DNA of 64,000 nt from Chrysemys picta bellii (taxonomy: Eukaryota; Chordata; Testudines; Emydidae), in NCBI RefSeq assembly GCF_011386835.1, contig NC_088792.1, positions 234,924,394 through 234,988,393 on the forward strand, written 5' to 3'. A program made the position numbers and the translations under genes. This document shows, one piece after another, positions 10,256 to 21,975 of the stretch (positions are counted from its first letter, which is position 1; each line of letters starts with the position of its first letter). The notes beneath the pieces are model-generated. The model was given only the letters and a program-made list of their open reading frames with translations. It was not told where the DNA came from and searched no databases.

Positions 10256-13200
10256 CCTTTTCTAATCCACTCACCATGTTCATTCTCCTTATATTTAGGA
10301 AGTAAAAATAAAAAGATTATGAACTGTCAAGATTCACCACCTCGTTTTAAGCTTTAAAGTTTGAAATAAAGAGAAGCTCATAAATGAGCTCAGGCCACTT
10401 TTAGGAGTAAGCAGCTACAAAATTCAATTTAGTAAAATGTGAAGTATTTTGTTTAGATTTTTTGTTTTATAAATAACAGCAGCCTCTGTAAGGAGAAGTA
10501 TCATGAGTCTGGTAAAGGAGTGTCTGTGATAACATAATGATGCTAATCGCTGTAAGTTTCTGAGCAAAAATTCCAGAATCCTGAGCAGATTTGGGCTAAC
10601 GTGTGTATGCTTCTCTGCAAGCAACCTGCTACTGAATACACTAGTAAACATCCCAGACACCAGATTCAAATCATGGGCTATATCCTGGCTGCCTCCTTCC
10701 CGGAAGCACACATCAGGGGTGTAGTCACATATTCATGATCGTATGCTCTTTGTTGTGACAGTGGCAACTATGCACCACCTTGCACAGATTATTCCAGTGA
10801 GGAGAACAAATAATCTATATGGTTTGACTGTGTGTGCTGTGTGCAGGGCCATGATGGCCAGAACGTGGATGCATATTAATATTGCTTTTGTAGCATTTGT
10901 GTGTGTCAACGCTGAAGCCAGTTAATAACTGGGCCAAAATTTGGCCCTTGTTTTTACTACTCTCTGTTACTAGAAAAGAGTTTAATTGTATATTCTACTT
11001 TGATGGGATGTTATGTGTTTCAAAATATTTATGTTTACCATGTTACAACTGAATGCAAGATGATATAGCCAAAATTTTTCACTTTGCAGACTAGTTTAAT
11101 AATGGAAAATCCGATTGAGGCTGTATAAAAATACATCAGAATTTATAGTCGTTATCGGATTACTACTAACATAGCACTACTGTAAAATTTAGCCTTCTGT
11201 TACTTTGTATATTGAATATAAAAACACACATCCCTTGATTCTTGAATCTAGTTTTACTGCTATGCCATTCACCAGTTACACATACAGTAGCGACAGGAAT
11301 TGTCAAATAATATTGCAGGATTTACCTCACACCTTTCAACAACTCAGTTTATAACAAAGGGCCAAAATGCCATTACAGAGATATTACACCTACTAACCAT
11401 GGCCCTGATTCTGCATAAATGTGTATGTGCTTAACTTCAAGCACATGAGTAAGTCTCATTGCCTTCGTTGGACTACTCATGGGCTTAAAGTTAAGTATGT
11501 TTGTTTGCAAGAACATGGCCTGTGCTGTTATTAGGTCACAATTATTCAGAGGAAGATACCCCTTATACTAGTTGTCAATGGTTCTGACTAACCATAATGC
11601 ATTAAACTGCTGTTTGAAAATAAGGTAGCTTTATGATAACCAGACACTGAATGGAGCAAAAAAAAAAAAAAAGTCAGCTCCGCAAAGAGACTTTCACACA
11701 CTACAGCTTAGCTGTTCACAGTTTGAAGCACAAATTCTGTCTGGCCAAACACTTTCTTTCTTGCACATTTATTAGCTTAAAAAATAATGTGAACTACAAA
11801 AAAAAAAGTCATGTGTGACACTGGAGTTCATGTTTCAAACCAAAAAAAAAAAAAAAATACACTGATTCAAAGTATCAGCAGGAGTCTCAGAATGCTAGAC
11901 AGAAATAAACTGGCTAATAAAATGCCATTATGTTCAGCAATGCACAAATCTTTAGGATTGACACGCCACCAGGGCCATTCTGTTAGAACAAAAGATGGTG
12001 TTTCTTTAAAATTTGCCCTTAAATTCAAATTCTGCCCTCAACTATTCTAAATTTACATCATTGTAACTCTGATGATTTCAGACAGGTTACTCCAGATTTC
12101 TGTTGGCGAACAGAGAAAATGGTAAAGAATTTTGATTCATATGACAGTCTTACAACATATTTTCCTTCCATTTAACTTTTTGTTGAATCGTTTATTTTTG
12201 CCACATTTCTCCTTACTATTTTATTTATGTTAACTGTATACTCTTAGTAATTGGATTTGCTATTTTAAGCAGTAAGAGAGTTTAAAAAAAAATAGTGCTC
12301 ATACTTTGGTCCACTTCTGTTCCAATGACAAATAGTGTTGGGAAGCTACACAATAATTAATCTGGTTTACATATGTACACTGATGAATTCAAATCATTTG
12401 TGACCCAAGCTCAGACTCAGGAGTTTCTACCATGTATTAGTCTAGCAAATAAGGTGTGAATCTTTTAATTCTCCTTAAGCCCCCTTCCCCCTGCCCCACA
12501 CCTTTTGCCCCAATGTTAGAATTAACCACATCTGATAGGGAATGGCACATAAAATATCAAGTTAAAACATTGCTTACTGGTCTTAGTAGCTACCTTACAA
12601 TTTGACAGAGAGCAGAGTGGAGGGGGCATACAGTGCAAACAAAATAAGGAGGGTAAAAAGACCCAAAACATGAAAAACAATTACAAAATGATGGAGTATA
12701 AATGCAAAAAGCAAGACCCAGATGAAAATATTTTTCTCAGTCCCAGATGAAAAAATAAGACATAAAAATAAAAAGAAAAATCAAAAAAAGCATTGAATCA
12801 AACTGTTTCCTGCAACGCTGGAGTTCCTTGATGTAGTGGGGTTACTAAATATAGTATTTTACTAATCTCAGCAGGGAGCTGGCTAACTGCATGCCTGTCA
12901 GATGTTTCTAATGGTCACCCCCTGTGGAACAAATCTAAGGAGAGCATGAAAAACACCCACATTTAAGAAAGACCCCTTGCTAGATCATTAAGGAAAGATA
13001 AAGGCCTGTACATTCATATGTGATATATAACACAATCATTATGTCAAGAAAACATATGTTTGATTAGTATGCTTCAGGTTCATTAATCGCTGTGTCCACT
13101 TCACAGCAGTGGGCAAAGTTTCCATTGTAGCTACTGCATGGAAGAGTAAAGATACTCAGTAGCTAAAAGACTGACAGTTCAGCACTAAATCTTGGGATAT

Positions 13201-13269
13201 TCATAACATGCTCCCTGCTTGTACAGCCAGCATACCAGCTGTATTATAGGCTTAAATCTTAATTAAAAC
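10256..13269. other. Intron DNA with a palindromic repeat
   Basis: Mostly AT-rich DNA without a gene. A short palindromic MITE-like repeat lies at 11401-11522 (GCCCTGATTCTGCA at the left and TTGCAAGAACATGGCC at the right, with internal CTTAACTTCAAGCACATGAG pairing with CTCATGGGCTTAAAGTTAAG). A-runs occur at about 11660 and 11840. At 13270-13312 is one end of a Tc1/mariner-like repeat. Confidence 0.5.
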
Positions 13270-13419
13270 ACCTCCTGTCCCGATTTTTCACATATGCTAT
13301 CTGGTCATCCTCGTCATAGGTTACCAGAACAGGTTTTTATATTGCTGGTTATAGTGGAGTGGACACTTAAGTTGCTGTATATAAAAACTTTTGTACATAG
13401 TGAACTGCAGTAGGTAAAG

Positions 13420-13528
13420 ATGGAAAAAACTTATTAGATCAGGACATAATTCCCCCAAAGAGGACATATCAGATATTTATTAAACTAATTCTGCACTTGA
13501 TCTTAGTCAAAAAGGCTTGTGCTTCATT
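13420..13528 (-). pseudogene. U2 snRNA pseudogene (5' half)
   Basis: Read on the minus strand from 13528, the sequence follows the U2 snRNA 5' end. It contains ACTAAGATCAAGTG (the U6-pairing and branchpoint-pairing neighbourhood), then AGTTTAATAAATATCTGATA and TGTCCTCT. A block of about 12 nt is missing after GATCAAGTG, at the site of the TCTGTTCTTATC segment that holds the upstream part of the branchpoint region. The Sm site and the 3' half are absent or unrecognisable. No snRNA promoter elements were recognised. This is a retro-derived, non-functional copy in a STAU2 intron. Confidence 0.8.
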
Positions 13529-14670
13529 TATTTATATACCCTCCAAACATAAGTCTCTTGTTCTCAGTGATGGCTGTGATTTTAAAAGCTCATGCATACA
13601 TCCATTGTGCTCAGTCAAGTGAGAAAGGCCTAGCCATTGACCTTTCCTGTCTTGTCATTGTAGTCACTGTGATGCTCAGTTCCATCTGAGAGGAAAGTAG
13701 GGCTTCAGCCACTGTAGTTGCATGGATCACAATGCAGCAAAATGTGTACAGTAACTTAATTTATCTTCCCTCTAACACTAGATAATATGTGCTGGGAATT
13801 AAGGTGTCGGAATGGCATGCCTAAGTTTCACATGTAAAAGAAGCAACAATGTTTTCAGTCGATGCCATTCGTGACTGCAAGAACAACTCTGTGCCTGAAC
13901 AAGAGAGCCAGCATTCATTTCCTACAAATCTAGTTACGGAGGGATATATTTATCTGTGAAGAAAATACTTTTATTGTACAAAGTTAAAAATTTTAAATAT
14001 ATCACCCACAAAACACTACAACCAACCAACCTGAAAAAAACAAACACATGAATTACTCAGACATGAAACATTGTAAAACACTATAGAGCAATGTAAGTCA
14101 TACCTGACACAGTTCTAATACAAATGTCTCAGCCGCCTCTGATTCACTAACACATAATTATTCAGAAAACAACTAATATATTCTTGGAGAGAAAAGCCAA
14201 ATTCAATTTATATTTCAAACAGTCAAAGTAAATATGAAAATGGTGCCAAATTTGTATAAAAAATTCCTGTGATCTTCTGTTTTCCTCATATGTACTGGGA
14301 AAAATGCGGGGTTTGTGCCTTGCTAATGAAGTATACAAGGAAAAGGTTTGCTTTAGAAAGTTTGTGGAGGAACAAGTGACTGATGTAACTGTTTCTAATA
14401 ATTGAGGAATTAAGGCAGGTTTGGAGAAAAACATTCATATTTTAAATAACATTTTGGCTTCAACAGAAATATGTATTCACCTGCTCCTAATTCTCTTCTT
14501 GGTTATGAAGACTGTTAAGTGAAGATGGAAACTTATAAGCTGTCTATGTAGTGCAAGTGAAAGCATATATTGGAGGTTACTATCTTGATGAGCAAGGGGA
14601 GTTAATCAGTGTGAAATTGCAAGCAGAAAAACAGCTCCCAGAATTTGCTGAAAATCTGGTGATAAGCCAT
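13529..14670. other. Intron DNA, nothing clear
   Basis: AT-rich sequence with no recognised gene, RNA or transposon end. Short open frames only. Confidence 0.5.
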
Positions 14671-15374
14671 TGTGACAGGGCAAGGCTAGATGGCTATAGT
14701 AAAGTAATGGGAGACAGATATATTAGCCATAGGCTAAACAAATCCCTGTTACCAGGATAAGCAAATGGCAGCTGCTCCAGGTCAATTAAGACACCTGGGG
14801 CCAATTAAGATCTTTCCAGAAGGCAGGGAGGACAGCTACGTTGATTGGGACACCTGAAGCCAATCAGGGGCTGGCTGAAACTAGTTAAAAGCCTCCCAGT
14901 TAGTCAGGTGGGCATGTGTGTCAGGAGCTGAAGGAGGAAGCTGTGCTGTTGGAGAGACTGAGCAGTACAAACCATATCAGGCACAAGGAAGGAATCCTTG
15001 AGGTAAGGGTGAAGTGGATCTTGAGGAAGGGGGGGCTGCTGTGGGGAAGTGGCCCAGGGAATTGTATGCGTCTTGTTTCTAAAAAGTCAGCTACTGAAGC
15101 TGATACTATTAGGGTCCCTGGGCTGGAGCCTGGAGTAGAGGGTAGGCCTGGGCTCCCACCCCCCCGTGAGATTGGGAGACAACAGAGACTGTGCAAGGGA
15201 GGGTAGCTTCTCCTCCCCTCCCTTGCTGGCTTATGATGAAAATGGCTCAGTAAGCTGTGACCCTTGCTTCTAGAGAGAGAGGCGCTATGTGGAGTGTCAC
15301 AGAGAGCCTCTGAGGCTAGCAAAATCTGCCAGGAAACACGGGACCTATGGAGACAAGGACAGAGCTTTGTCGCA
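14671..15374 (+). mobile_element. LTR-like repeat (probable solo LTR)
   Basis: The segment starts TGTGACAGGG and ends TTTGTCGCA (likely TGTCACA-type before mutation), giving short inverted TG..CA ends as in retroviral or Gypsy LTRs. The middle holds paired CCAATTAAGA and CCAATCAGGG boxes and an AAAAGCC stretch (about 14886) that could be a weak TATA region, followed by GGAGCTGAAGGAGGAAG. No internal retroviral genes flank it, and no clear target duplication was found. Alternative: a long non-LTR repeat sharing these words. Confidence 0.5.
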
Positions 15375-16889
15375 CTATCCATTCTACTGTGGAGTAATTT
15401 AGGTATGCAACATTGTACATACAAAAAACCCCACCTCGTTATTTTCTTTCACAGAAGGCACATACATTTCACTTCTAAAAATAATGCTGTTTCTTTGTGC
15501 TCCCAATTTTTAAAATGACCAGACTTCTAATTGTGAGCTAAAATTCACTGTCTGGAAGTCTAGCCTCCTGTCCGCAATGAGGAATGTGGATTTTAATGGC
15601 AGGTTTTAGTCTTATTTCTTCCTCCCCTGCATTTCTTGTTAAGGGTTTTGGTTTGAGAGTCTAAGTTATGATAGTATGGTTATAACTAAATCCCACCCTA
15701 CTAAAGACTCAGCATCATACTTTTTTATATTTTTGCTAGCTGAGACTTCAAGAATTTCAAAAAGTTTTGGCTTCACTCCAGTGCAAGGCTTGTATCTAAC
15801 TTACCAAGTCACATTAGAATTTACTCTAAAAGAACTTGGCAGGGAGCAGAGCCTGGCTTGTTTAGTACTGACTACAATATTTGGAGAGATCATGACAGTT
15901 TTACAACTTTTTTTCCCCACACAAGTGTGTTGGTTATGAGAATGTAACTTGCATTTCTTCATGCACAAAGTTACATGCAGGCATTTGGAGAAGAATTTCA
16001 GTTACCCTTTTCAAGATACTAACGAACGCAAAAATATTTTATTCAGTGCACCAGTCCTGAATTAATTTGCACAGTTCCTCTCCACCTGTCATCCTTCCTC
16101 ACTAACTTGAAACAAGAAGACTCCATTAAGTGTTTTCTGAGGACAGAAACAGCAAGGCATTAAATGCTTTTAAATACTGGGCTTTCTTCCTTCTGAGGGT
16201 GAGAGATAGTGATGGGCAGGGTAGTAGAAAGGTACTGCAGACATTTGGATGCGGGGAACATAAAGACTTTGGCTTGGCACCTAGTGAAACTGCAGAGTTC
16301 ATATTAGCAAACCTACACATGGTTAGAAATTAAAGATCAGTGACAAACTATCAGGAAGAGATGAAGGCTGATAGGTGCTAGGAAACTTGGGATAATGAAG
16401 ACTCTGTCAAGTGATTCTATAGGATTTAAGTTCTCAGTGAAGAGATGGGACTTTTATGAGATAATGGAAGCATGTGGTTAAGACTTCAGAGGTAGTTTTT
16501 TGGATTAAGGGCTGTTGTTGTTGTTAGCCCTGTGGAGCATGGTGTTGTTTAAACGTACAGGAAGATGCATCCCCTGCGCCAAACTGCCAGATTCTAACAC
16601 CCTTATTCATGATGAGCAATATCTTACTCATTCTATAAATAGTTCCACTGAAACCAATGGGACTATTAGAGTAATGTGCTAGTAAATATCACCGTGGCAA
16701 GAGTATCACAAGCTGATTCAAAGAGCTTACAATCTGACACCACAAGGTGGATATTTGTACCTGCCCGCCAACAGCAAGTTCCAGAATCAGGACCAAATTA
16801 AAGACCAGATGTATCAAGAAAATGTAGCACAAAGGAGGGAGACATGGAAGGAGAATGTGGCGGGGAAACCATAATAAGAATACAAGTCT
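15375..16889. other. Intron DNA with one palindromic repeat
   Basis: Mostly unremarkable. A palindromic MITE-like repeat lies at about 16588-16712, with CCAGATTCTAACACCCTTAT at the left and the core CACTGAAACCAATGGGACTA in the centre. No gene seen. Confidence 0.5.
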
Positions 16890-17790
16890 CTAATGACCTC
16901 TTACAAGCCAAAGCTCAGAACCAGTACTCCAGCCTCATCCTCCTTGACATGTCAGCTGCCTTAGTCACAGTCAACCATGCTAGTCTTGAAATCTTGTGCT
17001 CTCCTGGTTCTCTTCCTAATTGCTCCTTCCTCATTGGATGAGGAGGATCCTCCTCATCCAATTTTCTGTGGGGGTTCCACTAACTCTATCCTTAATCTAT
17101 TTCTCCTCTCCTGCTACAACTTATCTCTGAGCAATCTCATCCAAAAACACAAATTCCATTACCCTCTCGCAGATTTACCTCTTTACTCCAGTCTTCTCCT
17201 TCTTTGAATTAATATCTCTGCCTGTCTCCCTCACATATACTAGTGGATGTCTAGCCATCAGCGCAAGCTTAACAAGCTAAAAGAGAACTCCTAATCTTCC
17301 TCCCCAAGCTCTTCCCACTGTTTTAACCATGTTACCCCTCCTGAATCCCTCCCTTTGAGACCACCTTCTCTACTGCATCAAACATAAGCTGCTTCTCTTC
17401 ACTTTCCAGACCCTTCACAGCCTATCTCCACTCTACCGATCATGTCTCAGTCACTATCAAGATGTTGACTCTCATCTCTGTCCAGCCCATAATACCAGCC
17501 TTCATCACCCACTTGTTAAATTTTCTAACAAGCTCCCTCATTAGCCACCTTCTAAACCCTCCTCAAACACTCTTTTGCTGTAATGCCTACAAAACACTTG
17601 ACAACAACCACGTGTCTGGTGTGCTGAGACCACAGTCTACCATGCTGATCAACACTGTCTTATTGTTTCCTTGTACTCCCCGATCAGTCTGTCTCCATCC
17701 ATCTGTTGTCTCTTGTCTTATACTTAGCTTGTAAGCTCTTTGTGGTTCCTGATCCTTGACTGGAGCTCATAGGCACTATGGTAATAAAAA
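16890..17790 (+). mobile_element. L2-like LINE remnant with 3' tail
   Basis: On the plus strand, 16884-16985 translates with ISNDLLQAKAQNQYSSLILL followed by D-M-S-A-A-L-V-T-V-N-H, matching the L2 RT motif that reads L-L-D-L-S-A-A-F-D-T-V-D-H in intact copies. Around 17245-17300 a decayed form of the WMSSHxLKLNxxKTELL motif follows. The end, around 17728-17790 (TTGTAAGCTCTTTGTGGTTC, then GGAGCTCATAGGCACTATGG), resembles the L2-type 3' tail ending in AATAAA-like sequence. Frames are broken throughout. Confidence 0.6.
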
Positions 17791-18008
17791 TCACAACATA
17801 TGTTTACCAGTGAGGTATGCCCATAGTAAGTCTATGTATCAATAAGCTTATATATTAGTGTGTGTGTATAAGAAAATATCAGCAACCTCCACTGGCCCTC
17901 TGCCACTGTTCATCATTAATATTAATGTCTGACATGTCTGAGGAACACTTTTAGTATGAATTTGAATCAGTGGCTCACAGCGTCTCTGATAAAGTGTTGT
18001 TCTCAGTT

Positions 18009-18132
18009 AGGCCCTAACCCCACAACTAATAGCAGTCAGGGGGACTGCTATGTTTGTACAGGTCTCCACCGATTTCAATGGGGCTCCTTGCAGGCACAGC
18101 AGTCTACCCACATGATGTAGGATTGGAGCCTT
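18009..18132. repeat. Short palindromic MITE-like repeat
   Basis: Left part GGCCCTAACCCCACAA; centre CACCGATTTCAATGGGGCTC; right part GTAGGATTGGAGCCT. Belongs with the other 90-140-bp palindromes that share a CATTGAAGTCAATGG-like core. Confidence 0.5.
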
Positions 18133-20744
18133 AAATATTTTTTGCCTCTGGTATGGATGAAATAAACTTATTTAGATTGGGTCACTTTAGAGAGCCTTGG
18201 AAAAAAAATTTCAATAATTTTATCCTAATTATGGTTTGACCACTCTGGAGGCAAGACCTTTTTCAAAATAGATTCTTGAAAGCTGTTTGTTAACACAGTC
18301 TTCCAATGCATTTTACATTAATGATGCCAGGAAGCCTGGGATTAAAATTTCCACAACCTCCTTTCCTTTATGTATTTATGCTTTTCCACTCAAACTGGCT
18401 AAGAGACTTTTGCATTGTTCCAGTACTGGAACATTTGCTCGGGGTCTAGTTTCCAGGCCAACAATAGCTACAAATGTTTCTGCAGTTGAAGGATTGGAGT
18501 CCAGAACCATATCATTTGGTTTTATGTTCTAGATTTGGTCATTTGGTTCCATTCCCCATGATCAGCATCAGCCAGACTTTCCCCAAGAAATAATTCTTTA
18601 GGACTTCTCCCCTTTCTATGGAAACTTTGAATATATGTGCTATTATAATAATTAACAACTAAAGCTACAATGAAAGTTACATCCAGATTTCTGTTATAAC
18701 CTCCTGTTTTCATATTTTCGTAACTTTTCCCAACCTTTTTTTTTTTTTTTTTCAGGCTAAAACTTTGCAAGTTTGTCTCAGCTGAAAGGCGCTGCTTTTT
18801 TTTTTTTAATAAAGGAAACTGAGAAAAATCTACCAACCATTTTTGATCATTCTCTGGGGAGAATGGAATTTTTTTTTTCAGTTTACCACCACCAGCCCCC
18901 CCCCCCCAATCAAATGACCATTGGATCACAACAACTGAAATTCAAATTCCTTCAAACTTGGTGTTTGGTTAGACCTCCTTGAAGAAATATCTCTCACCCA
19001 TCACTTCATTCTGCTTCTTGAGAGCTTTGGACTACTTGCTGGAGGAAGTGGTAAAGCAGCAGTGGAGAAACATGTTATGGTGGGGTAAGGAGGACAGAAA
19101 ACAGCTGTGGTAAGTGTCTTCCTCCCTTCCAGCAGGTTGGAGGAAGAATGAGATGTCTCCTCTTACACAGCAGCAAGGAGGAAGAAAGGCTTTTTTCCCA
19201 ACAGATGGGTGCAAGTAAGAAAGAGTAAAGCCTTCCTGCTCCCAGCAGTTAGGAAAAAGGAATGGAAATATAGGCAAGAGAGTGATGAAGCTCCCATGCC
19301 CTCTCTTCCAGAAGCTGCAGATGGAAGGGATGGGAACTCTCTATTTGTAAGCCAAGGTGATATGCAGGTGTGTGGCATGCATTCTGTAAGCTACCCGGAA
19401 CAAACACTGTGACAGGAAATACCCTATGATCTCCTGCCTGGAAGCCAGGGGGCCTTCTTCTGAATGTGCTGCCCCTGAGCCCAGTCTGATGGGCACCCCA
19501 TCTTCTACCCCAGTTGACATTACTGCTCTGTCCACTCTTCCTATGCAGCAAGAACATCCTTTCTTCAGCATGCTACCCTACTTCAGTTCAGCAGCATAAG
19601 AACCATTCTGTTAATTTTCGCTCTTACAGCTGTTTGAATTTGGGGTAATTGGAAGATGCTCAGTAATTTTCGTGGTTGTTTTTATCCCTAATCTAACGAG
19701 TACACCCAGTACACAACTGTATGTCTGAAAGCTAACCCAGAGAACTTTGTTTTTCAGTGTTCAAATGTCTGGTAAATATCTCACTGGAGCCTACTTCCTA
19801 TTTACCACTGCTACATTATTGTGAGTTTAAGGATAACTTCAAAATGTAGTAGTAGTGGCCAGATCCTTAACTGCTGTAAATTGGTATAACTCCATTGACT
19901 TCAACAAAGCTATGATTATTTGCACCAGCTAAAGCTCTGGTCCTAGGTTTTCAGCTAGAAGCTGATGTGAATGAGAGGTTGTAGGATACCCTGCTAAGAC
20001 TGGTGAAATCTCAAAGAAACAATTGCTCTTGGAGGGAGAAGAAAGTTGCACCCTGTTAGTTCATCCTTCTTTAACAATGCATAGCTTACCACTGACTTTA
20101 ACCTCAGAAGAAAGAATATATCCCATCTACCAAACAGGGGATAGGTGCAGCTTAGAGCGCTAGTGAGGTAAAAGCAGCACCAGAGTTAAGTTAGGAGGAA
20201 GGAAACAGCTAATGCTAAGATTCCCAGGGAGCTCTGCCAAACTAAAAAGGCAAATTACACTGGGTCACTTATATAAGAAATACTGAAAAGAATGTTGCAC
20301 CCATCCAGCTAAGTGCTTTGAAATTTAACAGAGACATTTCTTGACTCAAACTGCATTTGGAAAGAATTTTTGAATAAAAATGGATATTTCTGATCCTTCA
20401 GCTGGTGATCAGATTTTGCTGAAAATGCTGTCACTAGTCAGACAAGCAGTAAGCACACCAAGTGTCAGACACACAAAGAAATCAGTTGATTAGTTTTAAC
20501 ATTTAAGTTCTTTTCTTCGGGCTCAGTGCTGAAACCTGACTCAGTCTATATGCAATGAGAACTCCCAGTGAAGCCAAATCTTATTGGTATTCAAGTCACT
20601 GGAAGGTTTGCCTATATAAGAACTTCAGGCTAGAGCCCTTCATTATTAAATAGTATAACAGCAGTAGAATTAGCTACCCATCTCTGACACTATTACTAAG
20701 TAGTGAGTTCAATGTTAAACAAACACAATTTTTAAAAGCAATTA
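18133..20744. other. Intron DNA with low-complexity tracts and a short palindrome
   Basis: Poly-T runs at about 18737-18753 and 18797-18808, and a poly-C run at about 18896-18908. Between about 19110 and 19340 a purine/pyrimidine-rich motif of the form CTTCCAGCAG..GGAAG returns several times, possibly a decayed tandem repeat. A palindromic repeat lies at 19857-19945 (CCAGATCCTTAACTGCTGTA and its partner TTGCACCAGCTAAAGCTCTGG). No gene was recognised. Confidence 0.5.
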
Positions 20745-21330
20745 AGTGACTTAGAAGCTTAAGTCCCATTTTCAAAAGTGAATAGGACCAGATTTTCAAA
20801 GATGTGGCTAGCTATCTAGTGATAGTTTGAAAAGCACCAAAGCAGGCTAGATGTTTAACTCCCAGGGAAATCAATAAGAGTTAGGAACTTAACCTACTTA
20901 GGTGCTTTTGAAATCCAACTAGGAGCCTATCTGCATCTTTAGGTGCCTAAATTCCTTTGAAACTCAACGAGACTTAGGCCTGGTCTACACTGGCGGTCTG
21001 GGGGGAGGAATCGATCTAAGTTACGCAACTTCAGCTATGTGAATAACGTAGCTGAAGTCGACGTACTTAGATCGACTTACCGTGGTGTCTTCACTGCAGT
21101 GAGTCGACTGCTGCCGCTCCTCCGTCGACTCCGCCTGCACTTCTCACAGAGCTGGAGTACAGGAGTCGATGGGAGAGCGCTCGGGGATAGACGCGATAAA
21201 TTGACCCCCTACTGGATCGATTGCTGCCTGCCAATCCGGCGGGTAGTGTAGACATACCCGTAGGCTTCTAAGTGCCCAAGTCACTTTTGAAAATGGCACT
21301 TAGGTGCTTTTGAAGATTTTATCCATGGTC
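20745..21330. repeat. Older inverted repeat carrying a nested MITE
   Basis: The flanks repeat the words CCTAAGT, CTTAGGTGCTTTTGAAA and CATTTTCAAAAGTG in both orientations (left: AAGTCCCATTTTCAAAAGTG; right: GTCACTTTTGAAAATGGCAC), so they form a long imperfect palindrome. The Harbinger-like element at 20977-21259 sits inside it. Confidence 0.55.
20977..21259. mobile_element. Harbinger-like MITE (family A, copy 2)
   Basis: A 283-bp element with ends GGCCTGGTCTACAC and GTGTAGACATACCC and flanking TTA (20974-20976) and GTA (21260-21262). It is in reverse orientation to the copies at 9308 and 43271 and shares with them the ACTTCAGCTATG..ACGTAGCTGAAGT hairpin, CTCCGTCGACTCCGC-like words and an ACGCGATAAATTGA segment. 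Confidence 0.78.
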
Positions 21331-21518
21331 CCCATTCCAAGGCTCTTACAATTAGAGACCAATCTGAACTTCTAATCCAAACCATATATTTCAAATCCGA
21401 TCCAATTCCTAGGTCCAGACAAGACTGGATTGATAGTCCAAACTTTGTGGCAATTTGGATATACTTTTTTATTTGTCAGTTCTGGTTGGGCATCTCTCTG
21501 CTTACATCCCAAGGCCAT

Positions 21519-21975
21519 GATCCTTACACTAGTGCTGAACTTTGTGCACCAAGAGTAATCCTATTGACTTCAGAGAGTCCAATGGGACTTCTCATGGGAA
21601 TGAAGTTAGGGTTAGGATTTGCACCTAAATCAGACACAGACAAATATCTAAGACACACACAATGCTACATTTTAGTGAGGTGAGGATCACTTGAAAAATG
21701 CCCAGCAATGCAATTTTTAAGTAAATAGTGTATAAAATGGAATCGTTAATAAACAAACGGAAGCGGGAAAATAGTTATACTGTGCAAGCACTGCAATCAG
21801 TGACAAATTCAAACAGAAGCTCCTATTAGAGAGCCCTGATAGTGAAAAGATGAATGTATCTAAGGCCCTGATCCTGAAATCACTGCATGCAGGTGCACTA
21901 CTGAAGCCAATGGGGCCCCACACAGTTGCATCATTGTGTCCATACTCAGCAATTGCAGGATGGGGCCAAAAATTA
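21519..21975. repeat. Two short palindromic MITE-like repeats
   Basis: The first spans about 21519-21635 (CCATGATCCTTACACTAGTG; core CTATTGACTTCAGAGAGTCC). The second spans about 21865-21972 (GGCCCTGATCCTGAAATCAC at the left, GCAATTGCAGGATGGGGCC at the right). Both are non-coding. Confidence 0.5.

Noticed and set aside
14921..15424. A 167-codon minus-strand open frame
   Set aside because: It is Ser/Pro/Leu-rich, lies wholly within the LTR-like repeat, matches no family and has no splice context.
18522..18929. A 135-codon minus-strand frame
   Set aside because: Built from translated poly-A/poly-T runs (KKKK stretches) and a G-run; no family features.
19110..19340. Possible tandem minisatellite
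   Set aside because: A CTTCCAGCAG-like motif returns a few times but spacing varies from about 45 to 65 bp and identity is low; not convincing.
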